DNA from: DATDAH01 sp036525535
GTDB lineage: Bacteria; Actinomycetota; Acidimicrobiia; Acidimicrobiales; DATDAH01
Reading direction: 5' to 3'
Length of the DNA: 10,386 bases
Assembly (NCBI GenBank): GCA_036525535.1
Contig: DATDAH010000205.1
Span: 1-10,386, forward strand
Shown: in pieces, positions 1 through 6,338 of the stretch
Position numbering within the stretch: position 1 is the first letter of the stretch
Layout of the letters: the number at the start of each line of letters is the position of its first letter
Position numbers and translations under genes: made by a program
The notes under the pieces: model-generated
Seen by the model: only the letters and a program-made list of their open reading frames with translations
Told to the model about the DNA's origin: nothing
The model's database searches: none

Positions 1-338
1 AGGGCCGCCCCACAGCCCGGGCAGGTGGTGGCCACGAGGACCTCGTCCCCGTCGGGCAGCAGGTGGGGCAGAGCGAAGCTGTCCCAGGCGCAGCCACCCC
101 ACCAGAGCGTGTAGGCCCCCATCACCGAGAAGCCCAGCGGGATGGTGGCGAAGGGGTGAGCCATGACGACCATGCCGTCCCGCAGGACGATGTGGCGGGC
201 GTCGTGCAGGGCCTCCAGGCCCTCGACCACCTCGTCCTCGTCGACGTCGAACACCGCCGCCAACGCTCCGGTGACCGGTGCCCGGCCGGTGTCGGCCAAG
301 TGGAGGTAGACGGCCAGGCGCAGGTCCTCGGTGTCCAT
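1..338 (-). CDS. Alkylmercury lyase (MerB) family protein, 5' part only
   Basis: The open frame starts at ATG 338-336 and runs off the window edge, so about 112 N-terminal residues are visible. Residues 1-55 look like a small winged-helix domain (ending VVEGLEALHDARHIVLRDG), as precedes the catalytic part of MerB. Then come AHPFATIPLGF (60-70) and GGCAWDSFALPHLL (81-94). Cys83 and Asp86 have the C-x-x-D spacing of the catalytic Cys96/Asp99 pair of MerB. TTCPGCG (105-110 region) lies where MerB has its next cysteine. MerB cleaves carbon-mercury bonds by protonolysis in the cytoplasm. The third catalytic cysteine would lie outside the window, so activity cannot be judged, and many actinobacterial homologues are not proven mercury enzymes. 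No merA, merR or merT is in view. The gene is divergent from apbE, separated by 97 bp. No strong ribosome binding site precedes this ATG. Confidence 0.7.
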   Translation of the reverse strand, partial: MDTEDLRLAVYLHLADTGRAPVTGALAAVFDVDEDEVVEGLEALHDARHIVLRDGMVVMAHPFATIPLGFSVMGAYTLWWGGCAWDSFALPHLLPDGDEVLVATTCPGCGAA

Positions 339-435
339 GGCCCGAGTCTGCCCGAGCCGCGGCCTTCGACGATTCTCAGGAACCTCCCAGCCCGCCCGGC
401 CCCCGTTCGCAGATCCAGGGCCGAGGGTGAGCGCC

Positions 436-1350
436 ATGTCCGAGGCCGTCCACCACCACCGGTTCGCCGCCATGGGGACCACCGCCCACATCCTCGTGGT
501 CGGGGGCACCTTCGACCACCTCGAGCAAGCCCGCCGCCGCATCGGCCAGCTGGAGCGCCGGTGGAGCCGATTCCTCCCCGACAGCGAGGTATCGACCATC
601 AACGCCTCCGACGGCCTCCCACTGATCGTCAGCCGCGACACCACCCTCCTCGTCGAGCGCAGCGTGCAGGCGTGGCGGGCGACGGCCGGGCGCTTCGATC
701 CCACGGTGCACGACGCCGTGGTCGCCGCCGGCTACGACGGCGCCTTCGCCGGTGGACCGGTCCCTGCCCCTCTCCCCGCCGTCGCGCCCTCCCCCGGGCT
801 TCACGACGTGGCGGTGGACCGGGACACCGGCCTCGTCTGGTTCCCTGCCGGGGTTCACCTCGATCCCGGCGGGATCGGCAAGGGGTTGGCCGCCGATCTC
901 GTCGTCACGGAGCTCCGGGCGGCCGGCGTGGGCGGGGCCTGCGTGAACCTCGGCGGGGACCTACGGGTCGATGGCCTCGCCCCACAGGGTGACACCTGGT
1001 CGGTGGCGATCGACGACCCGAGGGACCGCAGCCATGAGCTGACGCGGATCCCCCTGACCTCCGGCGGGGTCGCCACCAGCAGTCGACTGGACCGCAGCTG
1101 GGAGATCGACGGTGTCCCCGCCCACCACCTCATCGACCCGGCATCCGGCCGGCCGGCTGACACCGAGATCGTCGCCGTCACCGCCGTGGCCGCCACGGCG
1201 TGGTGGGCCGAAGTCACCGCCACCTGGGCCTTTCTGGGCGATGGAGAGCCGCGCGCGCTCGGCGCCACTGAGGTCCTCCTCGTCACCGCCGACGGAACCA
1301 CCCACTCGACCCGCCGGTTGCAGGAGGTCGCCTCGTGTCCGGCGGCCTGA
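436..1350 (+). CDS. apbE: FAD:protein FMN transferase (ApbE family)
   Basis: The enzyme cleaves FAD and links FMN by a phosphoester bond to a Ser/Thr of redox proteins. The 304-residue product carries the family landmarks in order: AMGT (12-15), FDPTVHDAVVAAGYDGAF (87-104), LDPGGIGKG (142-150), NLGGD (171-175), SGGVATSS (209-216), HHLIDPASG (230-238) and AEVTATWAFLG (258-268). The last is the Mg2+-binding segment, usually A-D-x-x-x-T; here Glu259 replaces the Asp while Thr263 is kept. Length is normal. The start at 436 is preferred over the upstream in-frame ATG at 331 because GAGGGTGA lies just before it and the upstream extension has no family similarity. No signal peptide or lipobox is seen, so the enzyme is probably cytoplasmic, unlike many exported ApbEs. 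It overlaps the next gene by 16 bp and is first in the redox operon. Confidence 0.93.
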   Translation: MSEAVHHHRFAAMGTTAHILVVGGTFDHLEQARRRIGQLERRWSRFLPDSEVSTINASDGLPLIVSRDTTLLVERSVQAWRATAGRFDPTVHDAVVAAGYDGAFAGGPVPAPLPAVAPSPGLHDVAVDRDTGLVWFPAGVHLDPGGIGKGLAADLVVTELRAAGVGGACVNLGGDLRVDGLAPQGDTWSVAIDDPRDRSHELTRIPLTSGGVATSSRLDRSWEIDGVPAHHLIDPASGRPADTEIVAVTAVAATAWWAEVTATWAFLGDGEPRALGATEVLLVTADGTTHSTRRLQEVASCPAA

Positions 1351-2099
1351 CCTGGTACCTCGCCCGCTCCCTCGGGATCGTGGCCTACGCCCTCCTGACC
1401 GCGTCGATGCTCTGGGGCCTGTGGCTCTCCACCCGGACACCCGCTCGTCAGGGTCGGGCCTGGCTCCTGGATGTCCACAAGGTCCTTGGCGGCCTGGGCG
1501 TCCTGTTCGTCCTCGGCCACCTCGGCGCGCTGGTGGCCGACAGCTACATCGACTTCGGCGTGGTCGACCTCCTAGTCCCGTTCGCCAGCGGCTGGCAGCC
1601 GAGAGCCGTGGCCTGGGGGGTGCTCGCCCTCTACCTCCTGGCCGCCGTCGAGGTGACGTCGCTGCTGCGCCGCACCCTCACCCGCCGGAGCTGGCGCAAG
1701 ATCCACCTGGCCGCCTTCGCCGCCTACCTGATGGCCACCGCCCATTTCCTCACGGCGGGCACCGACGCCGGCGGCCGCCTCGTCCTGTCCCTCACCTTCG
1801 GGGGCGTGGCCCTCGTAGCCACCGGGACGCTCTACCGCGTCGTTCAGCACCTGACCCGTCCGACCCGTGTCCACACCCCCGCCAAGGAGCGCTCATGGAG
1901 CCCACCCCCACCCCCGACAACCCCCCCCAGCCGCCCGGCGCGGCTCCCCCCAGCACCGCCACAGGCGGCTTCCCCACCCCGCCCCCGGCTCCCCGTGCCG
2001 TCGCACCCACCCGGGGCGCCCGTCGCCGTCCGGTCGCTGGCGTCAGCCGGCGGTCCGTCACCATCGGCGCCGCCGCCCTCGCCGCCGCCGGCGGCCTGA
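1335..2099 (+). CDS. Ferric-reductase-like transmembrane b-haem protein
   Basis: The GTG start at 1335 has an AGGAGGT ribosome binding site (1322-1328) inside the apbE 3' end. Residues 1-186 form about five membrane helices (near 7-30, 47-69, 91-112, 124-142, 148-169). Two helices carry paired histidines, H48/H62 and H124/H137, with spacings of 14 and 13. This is the bis-haem pattern of the ferric reductase/NOX/MsrQ superfamily, which passes electrons across the membrane. No FAD- or NAD-binding domain follows, so electrons must come from or go to a partner. The ApbE in front and the flavinylation-motif protein behind suggest covalent FMN as partner. Residues 187-254 are a Pro/Ser-rich tail read from DNA that also encodes the next gene in another frame (205 bp overlap). 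The tail may be real or the result of a lost stop. Confidence 0.85.
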   Translation: MSGGLTWYLARSLGIVAYALLTASMLWGLWLSTRTPARQGRAWLLDVHKVLGGLGVLFVLGHLGALVADSYIDFGVVDLLVPFASGWQPRAVAWGVLALYLLAAVEVTSLLRRTLTRRSWRKIHLAAFAAYLMATAHFLTAGTDAGGRLVLSLTFGGVALVATGTLYRVVQHLTRPTRVHTPAKERSWSPPPPPTTPPSRPARLPPAPPQAASPPRPRLPVPSHPPGAPVAVRSLASAGGPSPSAPPPSPPPAA

Positions 2100-2293
2100 C
2101 CGGCTGGTTCGCCGCCACTGCCACGGACGACCCGTCGGTCACCACCGTCGAGAATCAGGTCAGCACCGTCGACCCGTCCGCCGACATCCCGACCGATGAC
2201 GGTCCGGTGTTCGGCAACCCGGCCGGTCAGGTTCCGTCCGACCAGGGCAGCTTCCCCAGTGGTGGCGCTGACACCAGCAGCGGCGCCAGCTGA
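1895..2293 (+). CDS. Small Tat-like/membrane-anchored protein with C-terminal flavinylation motif
   Basis: ATG 1895 follows AAGGAGC (1884-1890) at a good distance, and the frame keeps strong G/C third positions to its stop. The 132-residue product has a Pro-rich cytoplasmic N-region (1-45) and a twin-arginine-like segment SRRSVTI (51-57) that leads into a hydrophobic Ala/Leu/Gly helix (about 55-74). A possible A-T-A cleavage site lies near 74-76. A short Ser/Gly/Pro/Asp-rich tail of about 56 residues follows. The final seven residues are D126-T-S-S-G-A-S132, which fits the ApbE target consensus D-x-x-[ST]-G-A-[ST]. Thr or Ser in the last position is the FMN acceptor in NqrC/RnfG-type proteins. 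No FMN_bind domain is present. As third gene after apbE and a haem membrane protein, it is probably the flavin carrier of this system (inference). I know no named family for it. Without the motif it would be a hypothetical membrane-anchored protein. Confidence 0.8.
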   Translation: MEPTPTPDNPPQPPGAAPPSTATGGFPTPPPAPRAVAPTRGARRRPVAGVSRRSVTIGAAALAAAGGLTGWFAATATDDPSVTTVENQVSTVDPSADIPTDDGPVFGNPAGQVPSDQGSFPSGGADTSSGAS

Positions 2294-2301
2294 CCCGCGT
2301 G

Positions 2302-2348
2302 GAGCGACCGCTGTGGGGCACCCCAGCCGTCCGACCCCTGAGTCGCTC
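2302..2348. terminator. Possible bidirectional terminator between convergent genes
   Basis: The 80-bp gap between the convergent genes ending at 2293 and 2374 holds a nested inverted repeat. The outer arms are GAGCGAC (2302-2308) and GTCGCTC (2342-2348). The inner hairpin is TGGGG/CCCCA (2314-2318 and 2321-2325), though its 2-nt loop would open in practice. There is no U-tract, so this would be a structure-dependent or Rho-assisted stop at best. Confidence 0.3.
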
Positions 2349-2373
2349 GTGGCCACCCCCATGAGGCGTCAGC

Positions 2374-2943
2374 TCATGGACAGTGCAGGTTCACCGGGCC
2401 CCCACGCCGGACCCGCACGACATCAGCGAGGCCGCCGCTGCGGTCGAAGCGGTACTCCACCTGGATGTCCCACTGGGTGGCCACGTCCACCGCCCCGGAG
2501 ATGTTGCGGGTGTCCATCAGCCGTTCGGTGACCCCCCTCCGTCCGGCGAAGTGTTCGACATCGGGTGTCGACCATGGAACGGTGCTGGCGGGTCGTCCCC
2601 GCTCGATCAGCTTGGCCCGCAACCGGAAGCCGACGTAGGACGTCCCGAACGCCCCCATGTAGGTGCGGATGCGGGTGAGGCGGGCCTGGCCCGCGGCCGG
2701 GCACGACGTGTTGTAGACGAAGCCGGAGCAGGGGGCCGGCGTCGAGGGTCGGCACGGCCCGATCCCCGTCGAACGGAGCTCGATGCCCCAGCCGAAACCG
2801 CTGTTTTCCCGGGCCGACTCCCCGGCCACCCCGTCGCCGCGGCCAGCGCCCTGAGCGCTCGTCGGGCTGGGCACCAGAACCAGCAGCAGGCTGACCAGTA
2901 GGGCGGCACCAAGCAACTGATAGGACCGTCGGATCGCGCCCAT
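2374..2943 (-). CDS. Secreted four-cysteine protein, function unknown
   Basis: The start at ATG 2943 is chosen because GGGAGGGG stands about six bases before it and the product then begins with a clean Sec signal peptide. That peptide has MGAIRR, a hydrophobic stretch (about 9-25), and a likely cut after TSA (28-30). The mature part of roughly 159 residues contains Cys64, Cys72, Cys81 and Cys188, enough for two disulfides. The Cys-rich stretch GPCRPSTPAPC runs from 62 to 72. A later segment (about 90-180) looks beta-rich with alternating hydrophobics (TYMGAFGTSYVGFRLRAKL, TQWDIQVEYRFD). I recognise no catalytic motif and no family. It is probably an extracellular, structural or binding protein. 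The gene stands alone, convergent with the redox operon and divergent from the next gene. Confidence 0.75.
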   Translation of the reverse strand: MGAIRRSYQLLGAALLVSLLLVLVPSPTSAQGAGRGDGVAGESARENSGFGWGIELRSTGIGPCRPSTPAPCSGFVYNTSCPAAGQARLTRIRTYMGAFGTSYVGFRLRAKLIERGRPASTVPWSTPDVEHFAGRRGVTERLMDTRNISGAVDVATQWDIQVEYRFDRSGGLADVVRVRRGGPVNLHCP

Positions 2944-2971
2944 CGGAACCCCTCCCCCGTCGTCGGACGGA

Positions 2972-3000
2972 ACACTCGTCTGTCCTCGGGGAACCGTCAA
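2972..3000 (-). promoter_or_regulatory. Weak sigma70-like promoter for the secreted protein
   Basis: On the minus strand TTGACG (3000-2995) is followed after 17 bp by GAGTGT (2977-2972), about 30 bp before the start codon at 2943. The -35 matches 5 of 6 consensus bases, but the -10 is poor. It is listed because it is the only hexamer pair seen in this 120-bp divergent gap. Confidence 0.25.
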
Positions 3001-3063
3001 GTCCTACCTCGATCTGGACGGAGGCAGCCGCCCGACGGTGCGCGTCGGGAGTAGAGGTGGGCG

Positions 3064-3708
3064 ATGGGCGCACTGACGGTCACGGGGTTGGGCGTGGTGC
3101 TGGTCGGCGTGGAGTTCCGGTTGAACGCCATCGACGTCCTGGCCGATCCCCTCGGCTGGCTCTTGGTCGCGCTGGGCGCGTGGATGCTGGCCGCCAGGGG
3201 GCCGAGCGCTCTCGCACTACTGGCGGCGCCGCTCAGCGCGGCGGGCGCCTACCTCACGTTCCGGACGGTCCTGGTGGACTCGGCGACCGGCCGTGCGGTG
3301 ACCGTCTGCCCGCCTGACGGGTTCTGCTACGAGCAGATCCGCTTCGACGATGTCGGCAGCGTCCGAGCCTTGGCTCTCCTGGGCATGGCGGTCACAGGCG
3401 CGGGTGCTCTCGTCTGGCTCTTGCGCATCCTGCGCACCGAAGTCGGACCGCCGACTGCCGATGTCACCCTGCGCAAGCAGATGTGGGTCTTGGAGATCCT
3501 CGTCCCCCTCGTGTGGGCTCTGCCCGTCGTGCTCCTCGCCGGCATCGCCGTCGTGACCGGTGACGGCTACGACCCCATCTGGAACGAGCGCCTCGAGCCT
3601 GTCGCCTACGCCCGCGTCGCCGTCATGGCCTGGGTCGTCGTCGTCCTCTTCGTCTTCGGCGACCACTACCCCCGCACCGCGACTCACCGCCGAAAGGCGC
3701 CGGGGTAG
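3064..3708 (+). CDS. Integral membrane protein, function unknown
   Basis: ATG 3064 has GAGGTGG (about 3053-3059) as ribosome binding site. The 214-residue product is mostly hydrophobic, with likely helices near 4-16, 26-43, 48-66, 99-121, 140-164 and 182-199. The N-terminal pattern EFRLNAIDVLADPLGWLLVALGAWML (17-42) resembles small actinobacterial membrane proteins with a D-x-L-x-D-P-x-G-W signature, known to me only as uncharacterised. Between helices 3 and 4 a loop carries CPPDGFC (82-88), two cysteines that could pair if outside the cell. A positively charged C-terminus (THRRKAPG) suggests a cytoplasmic end. No transporter or enzyme motif is visible. The next gene starts 12 bp downstream, so the two may share a transcript. 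Confidence 0.75.
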   Translation: MGALTVTGLGVVLVGVEFRLNAIDVLADPLGWLLVALGAWMLAARGPSALALLAAPLSAAGAYLTFRTVLVDSATGRAVTVCPPDGFCYEQIRFDDVGSVRALALLGMAVTGAGALVWLLRILRTEVGPPTADVTLRKQMWVLEILVPLVWALPVVLLAGIAVVTGDGYDPIWNERLEPVAYARVAVMAWVVVVLFVFGDHYPRTATHRRKAPG

Positions 3709-3720
3709 CCCCCGATCCGG

Positions 3721-4505
3721 ATGCACAAGGATGGGCTGGTGTTCAGTGGCTCGGAGATCGAGCGGTTCGTCGAGAAGGGTTACCTGCGCGTCGAGCAGGC
3801 GATCCCGAGCGTGGTTGCACAGCAGTGCCGCGACCTCGCCATGGAGCAGCTCGAGATACCCGCTTCGGCTCCGTGGCCAGAGCCGGTCGTCCGTGGGGTG
3901 GTCGACGGCGAGCCGTTCCACCAGGCGGCGAACGCGCCACGTCTCCTGGAAGCCGTCGACCAGCTCCTCGATGGCGAACGGTGGCAACGCCGACCGAACC
4001 TTGGCCTGCTCGTCATTCGCTTCCCGAGCGCCGGCGATCCCGGCGACACCGGATGGCACATCGACGCCGGCTTCCCCGGTCCGACTACCGACACCCTTTC
4101 CGACTGGTACGTCAACTACCGCTCCAAAAGCAGGGGCCTGCTGCTGCTTTGCCTCCTGTCGGACATCGCGGTCGAGGACGCACCAACGCGCATCCTGGAG
4201 GGCTCCCATCACGCGATCCCCCCGCTTCTCCGGCCCTTCGGTGACGACGGTGTGATGGGCCTGTCCGCAGCGCTACCGGATCCTGAGGGACCATTGCCCT
4301 GGCGACGGGTCTCGCCGGCGACGTCTATCTGTGCCACCCCTTCCTCGTGCACGCCGCCGGCTGGCCCCACCTCGGCTCACAGCCCCGACTGATCGCACAA
4401 CCGCCTGTCGCCCTCGATGACGCCCTACGACTCGAGGACGGTGACCAGCCACTCTCGCCCGTCGCGCTCACGGTGCAACGAGCGCTGAAGCGCAAGGGGC
4501 AGTGA
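3721..4505 (+). pseudogene. PhyH-type Fe(II)/2-oxoglutarate dioxygenase, frameshifted near 4285-4295
   Basis: Frame 1 from ATG 3721 encodes a phytanoyl-CoA dioxygenase-like protein up to about residue 190. It includes the Fe-binding H-x-D pair in TGWHIDAGFPG (H113, D115) and a GSHHAIPPLL segment. It then continues as an unrelated Pro/Ser/Thr stretch to a stop at 4390-4392. The expected C-terminal part is in the -1 frame from about 4290: TIALATGLAGDVYLCHPFLV, then HAAGWPHLGSQPRLIAQPP. This supplies the distal iron His (VHAA) and the 2-oxoglutarate Arg (QPR), and ends at TGA 4503-4505. Joined, the protein is about 260 residues, normal for the family. Loss of one G in GAGGGACC (4285-4292) would explain the shift. 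It could be a recent pseudogene, an assembly error or, less likely, recoding. The family hydroxylates varied small molecules; the substrate here is unknown. No good ribosome binding site is seen before 3721. Confidence 0.8.
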
Positions 4506-4534
4506 CCGCCGTCTCGACTGTCGAGCCACTGATT

Positions 4535-4551
4535 ATGGCATGTCCTGCCAT
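4535..4551. promoter_or_regulatory. 17-bp palindrome, likely TetR operator
   Basis: ATGGCA and TGCCAT are perfect 6-bp arms around a 5-bp spacer (TGTCC). The site lies about 105 bp before the TetR start at 4657 and immediately before a TTGACA box. Autoregulatory TetR sites usually have this size and placement. The assignment is by position only. Confidence 0.45.
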
Positions 4552-4553
4552 CA

Positions 4554-4583
4554 TTGACATGATAAACCGGAAGCGACCATCCT
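4554..4583 (+). promoter_or_regulatory. Putative promoter of the tetR-hydrolase region
   Basis: A consensus TTGACA (4554-4559) is followed by only a weak -10 candidate, CATCCT, at 4578-4583 (18-bp spacer). The nearby GATAAA is too close to the -35 to pair with it. A second inverted repeat, CGCCTC/GAGGCG (4596-4601, 4609-4614), lies in the 5' leader and could be another binding site or a hairpin. Confidence 0.35.
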
Positions 4584-4656
4584 GGACAGGTCAACCGCCT
4601 CGAGGACTGAGGCGCGCCGACCAGAATCAGGGGTCCGCGGCAGGATGGGAGACGGG

Positions 4657-5265
4657 ATGACCGATTCGTTGGCGGTGCAACTGCGAGCTCGGCACTCACT
4701 CTTGATGACCACCGAGCTGGAGGCGGTCGCCCTCGAGCTCTTCGCGGCGCGAGGTTTCGACGCCGTGACCGTGGAGGAGATCGCGTCCAAAGCGCGCGTC
4801 TCGGTACGCACCTTCTACCGCTACTTCACCGCGAAGGAGGCCGTCCTCCAGGTCCAGCTCGACCGACGCTGCGAGGCCCTCCGCGTTGCGCTCGCGGCGC
4901 GCCCGGACGACGAGGCGCCGCTGCGCTCGATGCGGATCGCGCTCGAGGCGGTGGTCTCGGCCGATGACCCGGACCTGCTCCGGCGGTGGATCACCGTCAT
5001 CTCGGCCACACCACACCTGGTGCAGAGCGTGCTCGGCGGCATTCAGCTGAAGACGCAGCCGTTGATGGCCGCGTTCCTCGCCGAGCGCCTCAAGACCGAA
5101 CCCGACAGCTTCGAGCCCATCGTGCTCGCGGCGGCTGTCGGCGGCGTCATCCAGGCCGCACAGACCCGGTGGTTCCTCCAAGGAGGGGACATCGTGGCGT
5201 TGATCAACGAAGGCCTCGAGGTGCTCGAGCGCGGGATCGGCACGGCTCCACCGTCGTCCGCCTGA
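4657..5265 (+). CDS. TetR family transcriptional regulator
   Basis: A DNA-binding repressor of about 202 residues, normal for the family. Helix-turn-helix residues 38-57 read TVEEIASKARVSVRTFYRYF and are followed by TAKEAVL, the classic TetR N-terminal signature. The C-terminal ligand domain (about 65-200) is all-helical, with LLRRWITVISATPHLVQSVLGG and a helix IVLAAAVGGVIQAAQTRWFL typical of the last dimerisation helices. An ATG also occurs at 4645, but GGGAGACGGG directly precedes ATG 4657, making the latter the better start. The ligand is unknown. Candidate targets are itself, through the palindrome at 4535-4551, and the alpha/beta hydrolase 115 bp downstream on the same strand. Confidence 0.9.
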   Translation: MTDSLAVQLRARHSLLMTTELEAVALELFAARGFDAVTVEEIASKARVSVRTFYRYFTAKEAVLQVQLDRRCEALRVALAARPDDEAPLRSMRIALEAVVSADDPDLLRRWITVISATPHLVQSVLGGIQLKTQPLMAAFLAERLKTEPDSFEPIVLAAAVGGVIQAAQTRWFLQGGDIVALINEGLEVLERGIGTAPPSSA

Positions 5266-5298
5266 CGGCGAGGGCGCGTCGACGTCGTCGTCCCGCCA

Positions 5299-5360
5299 GC
5301 CACCGAGGTGTGGCACCCGAACCTCGTCGCGGGCCACCGAGGCCACCGAGGGCTGACCGA
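5299..5360 (+). repeat. Short direct repeats GCCACCGAG upstream of the hydrolase
   Basis: GCCACCGAG occurs at 5299-5307, 5333-5341 and 5342-5350, the last two abutting, with a variant GCTGACCGAG at about 5352-5361. The first copy also forms GCCAC/GTGGC (5299-5303, 5310-5314). These lie in the 115-bp gap between tetR and the hydrolase. No clear -35/-10 was found there, so the hydrolase may be read from the tetR promoter, and the repeats may be a binding site or chance in GC-rich DNA. Confidence 0.35.
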
Positions 5361-5380
5361 GGGACACCTACGCTTCCGCG

Positions 5381-6262
5381 ATGGACGAGCGGATCTTCGT
5401 CGACGGGCACGGCGTCGAGGTGTTCACCCGCTCGTGGCCCGTCGACGCGCCGGTCGGCGTGGTCCTCGTGTCCCATGGCGCTTCCGAACACTCCGGGCGC
5501 TACGACCGCTTCGCCCGAGCGCTGAACGACGCTGGTTTCGCCGTCGCCGCCCTCGACCACCGCGGGCACGGTCGCACCGGTGCCGCCACGGGGGCCGGGG
5601 TGATGGGGGTTGGCGGCGGCCAGGCCGTCGTCGACGACCTTCACCAGCTCCGGGGCGAGGCCGAGGCGGCGTTCCCGGACACCTCCGTGTTCCTGTTCGG
5701 GCACTCGATGGGCTCGCTCATCGGCCTCGCCTATCTCGTCCAGCACGGCGATGGCCTGGCGGGCAGCGTCCTGTGCGGCATCCCGGCCGATGTCGGTGAC
5801 GTGGCCGGGGTCAGCGACCTGCTCCGGGCCGCCGAGGCGGCCGGGCTGCGAGACCAGCCGGCCGACGCCCTCGTCGAGGCGAACGCGCCGTTCGAGCCTG
5901 CCCGCACGGCCTTCGACTGGCTCAGCCGTGACGAGGACGAGGTCGACCGCTACGTGGCCGATCCGCTGTGCGGTGACGGCAACCCGCTCACCTACGGCTA
6001 CCTCATCGACCTGTTCGACGTGCTCGCTCCGGCGGGTGAGCTCCTCCACACGATCCGCAGCCCCGTCCTCGTCATCGCCGGCGACCAGGACCCGGCCGCG
6101 GCCATGGGCGCCCACGCCACCACCCTCGCTGAAGCCCTCCGAGCCGCGGGGACCCCCGTCGACCTGCACCTCTACCAGGGCGCCCGCCACGAGCTCCTCA
6201 ACGAGACCAACCGCGACGAGGTCATGGCCGACATCCTCGATTGGCTGGCCATGCGGCGCTAG
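5381..6262 (+). CDS. Alpha/beta hydrolase, monoacylglycerol lipase/lysophospholipase-like
   Basis: A soluble serine esterase/lipase of 293 residues, the usual length of the Hydrolase_4 (monoglyceride lipase-like) group. Visible landmarks are SHGASEHSGRY (31-41, oxyanion HG), DHRGHGRT (59-66) and the nucleophile elbow GHSMGS (107-112, Ser109). The acid is in VIAGDQDPAA (Asp237) and the His in GARHELLNE (His270). The E-H-S-G-R-Y and D-H-R-G-H-G motifs are typical of enzymes acting on monoacylglycerols or lysophospholipids, but the exact substrate is not shown. No signal peptide is seen, so it acts in the cytoplasm. The ATG at 5381 has no close Shine-Dalgarno (GAGGGA lies about 16 bp away). It follows a TetR gene on the same strand, its most likely regulator. 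Confidence 0.9.
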   Translation: MDERIFVDGHGVEVFTRSWPVDAPVGVVLVSHGASEHSGRYDRFARALNDAGFAVAALDHRGHGRTGAATGAGVMGVGGGQAVVDDLHQLRGEAEAAFPDTSVFLFGHSMGSLIGLAYLVQHGDGLAGSVLCGIPADVGDVAGVSDLLRAAEAAGLRDQPADALVEANAPFEPARTAFDWLSRDEDEVDRYVADPLCGDGNPLTYGYLIDLFDVLAPAGELLHTIRSPVLVIAGDQDPAAAMGAHATTLAEALRAAGTPVDLHLYQGARHELLNETNRDEVMADILDWLAMRR

Positions 6263-6338
6263 CCGACCTGTCTCCGCCGGCGATGCGGACGGCGGATGAC
6301 CGGGAGTTCTCGATACGCGAGTCGGCGTTCACATAGCC

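Noticed and set aside
1112..1894. Long upstream extension of the small flavin-protein frame
   Set aside because: The in-frame extension lies inside apbE and the haem gene and is Arg/Pro-rich. The ATG at 1895 has a good ribosome binding site and begins a coherent protein.
3217..4212. Minus-strand open frame opposite the membrane protein and PhyH gene
   Set aside because: Translation is Asp/Arg/Glu-rich without domain features, and the plus strand carries clear helices and iron-binding motifs.
5204..6190. Minus-strand open frame opposite the alpha/beta hydrolase
   Set aside because: It mirrors the codon structure of the hydrolase, which has a complete catalytic triad; no family features in the antisense product.
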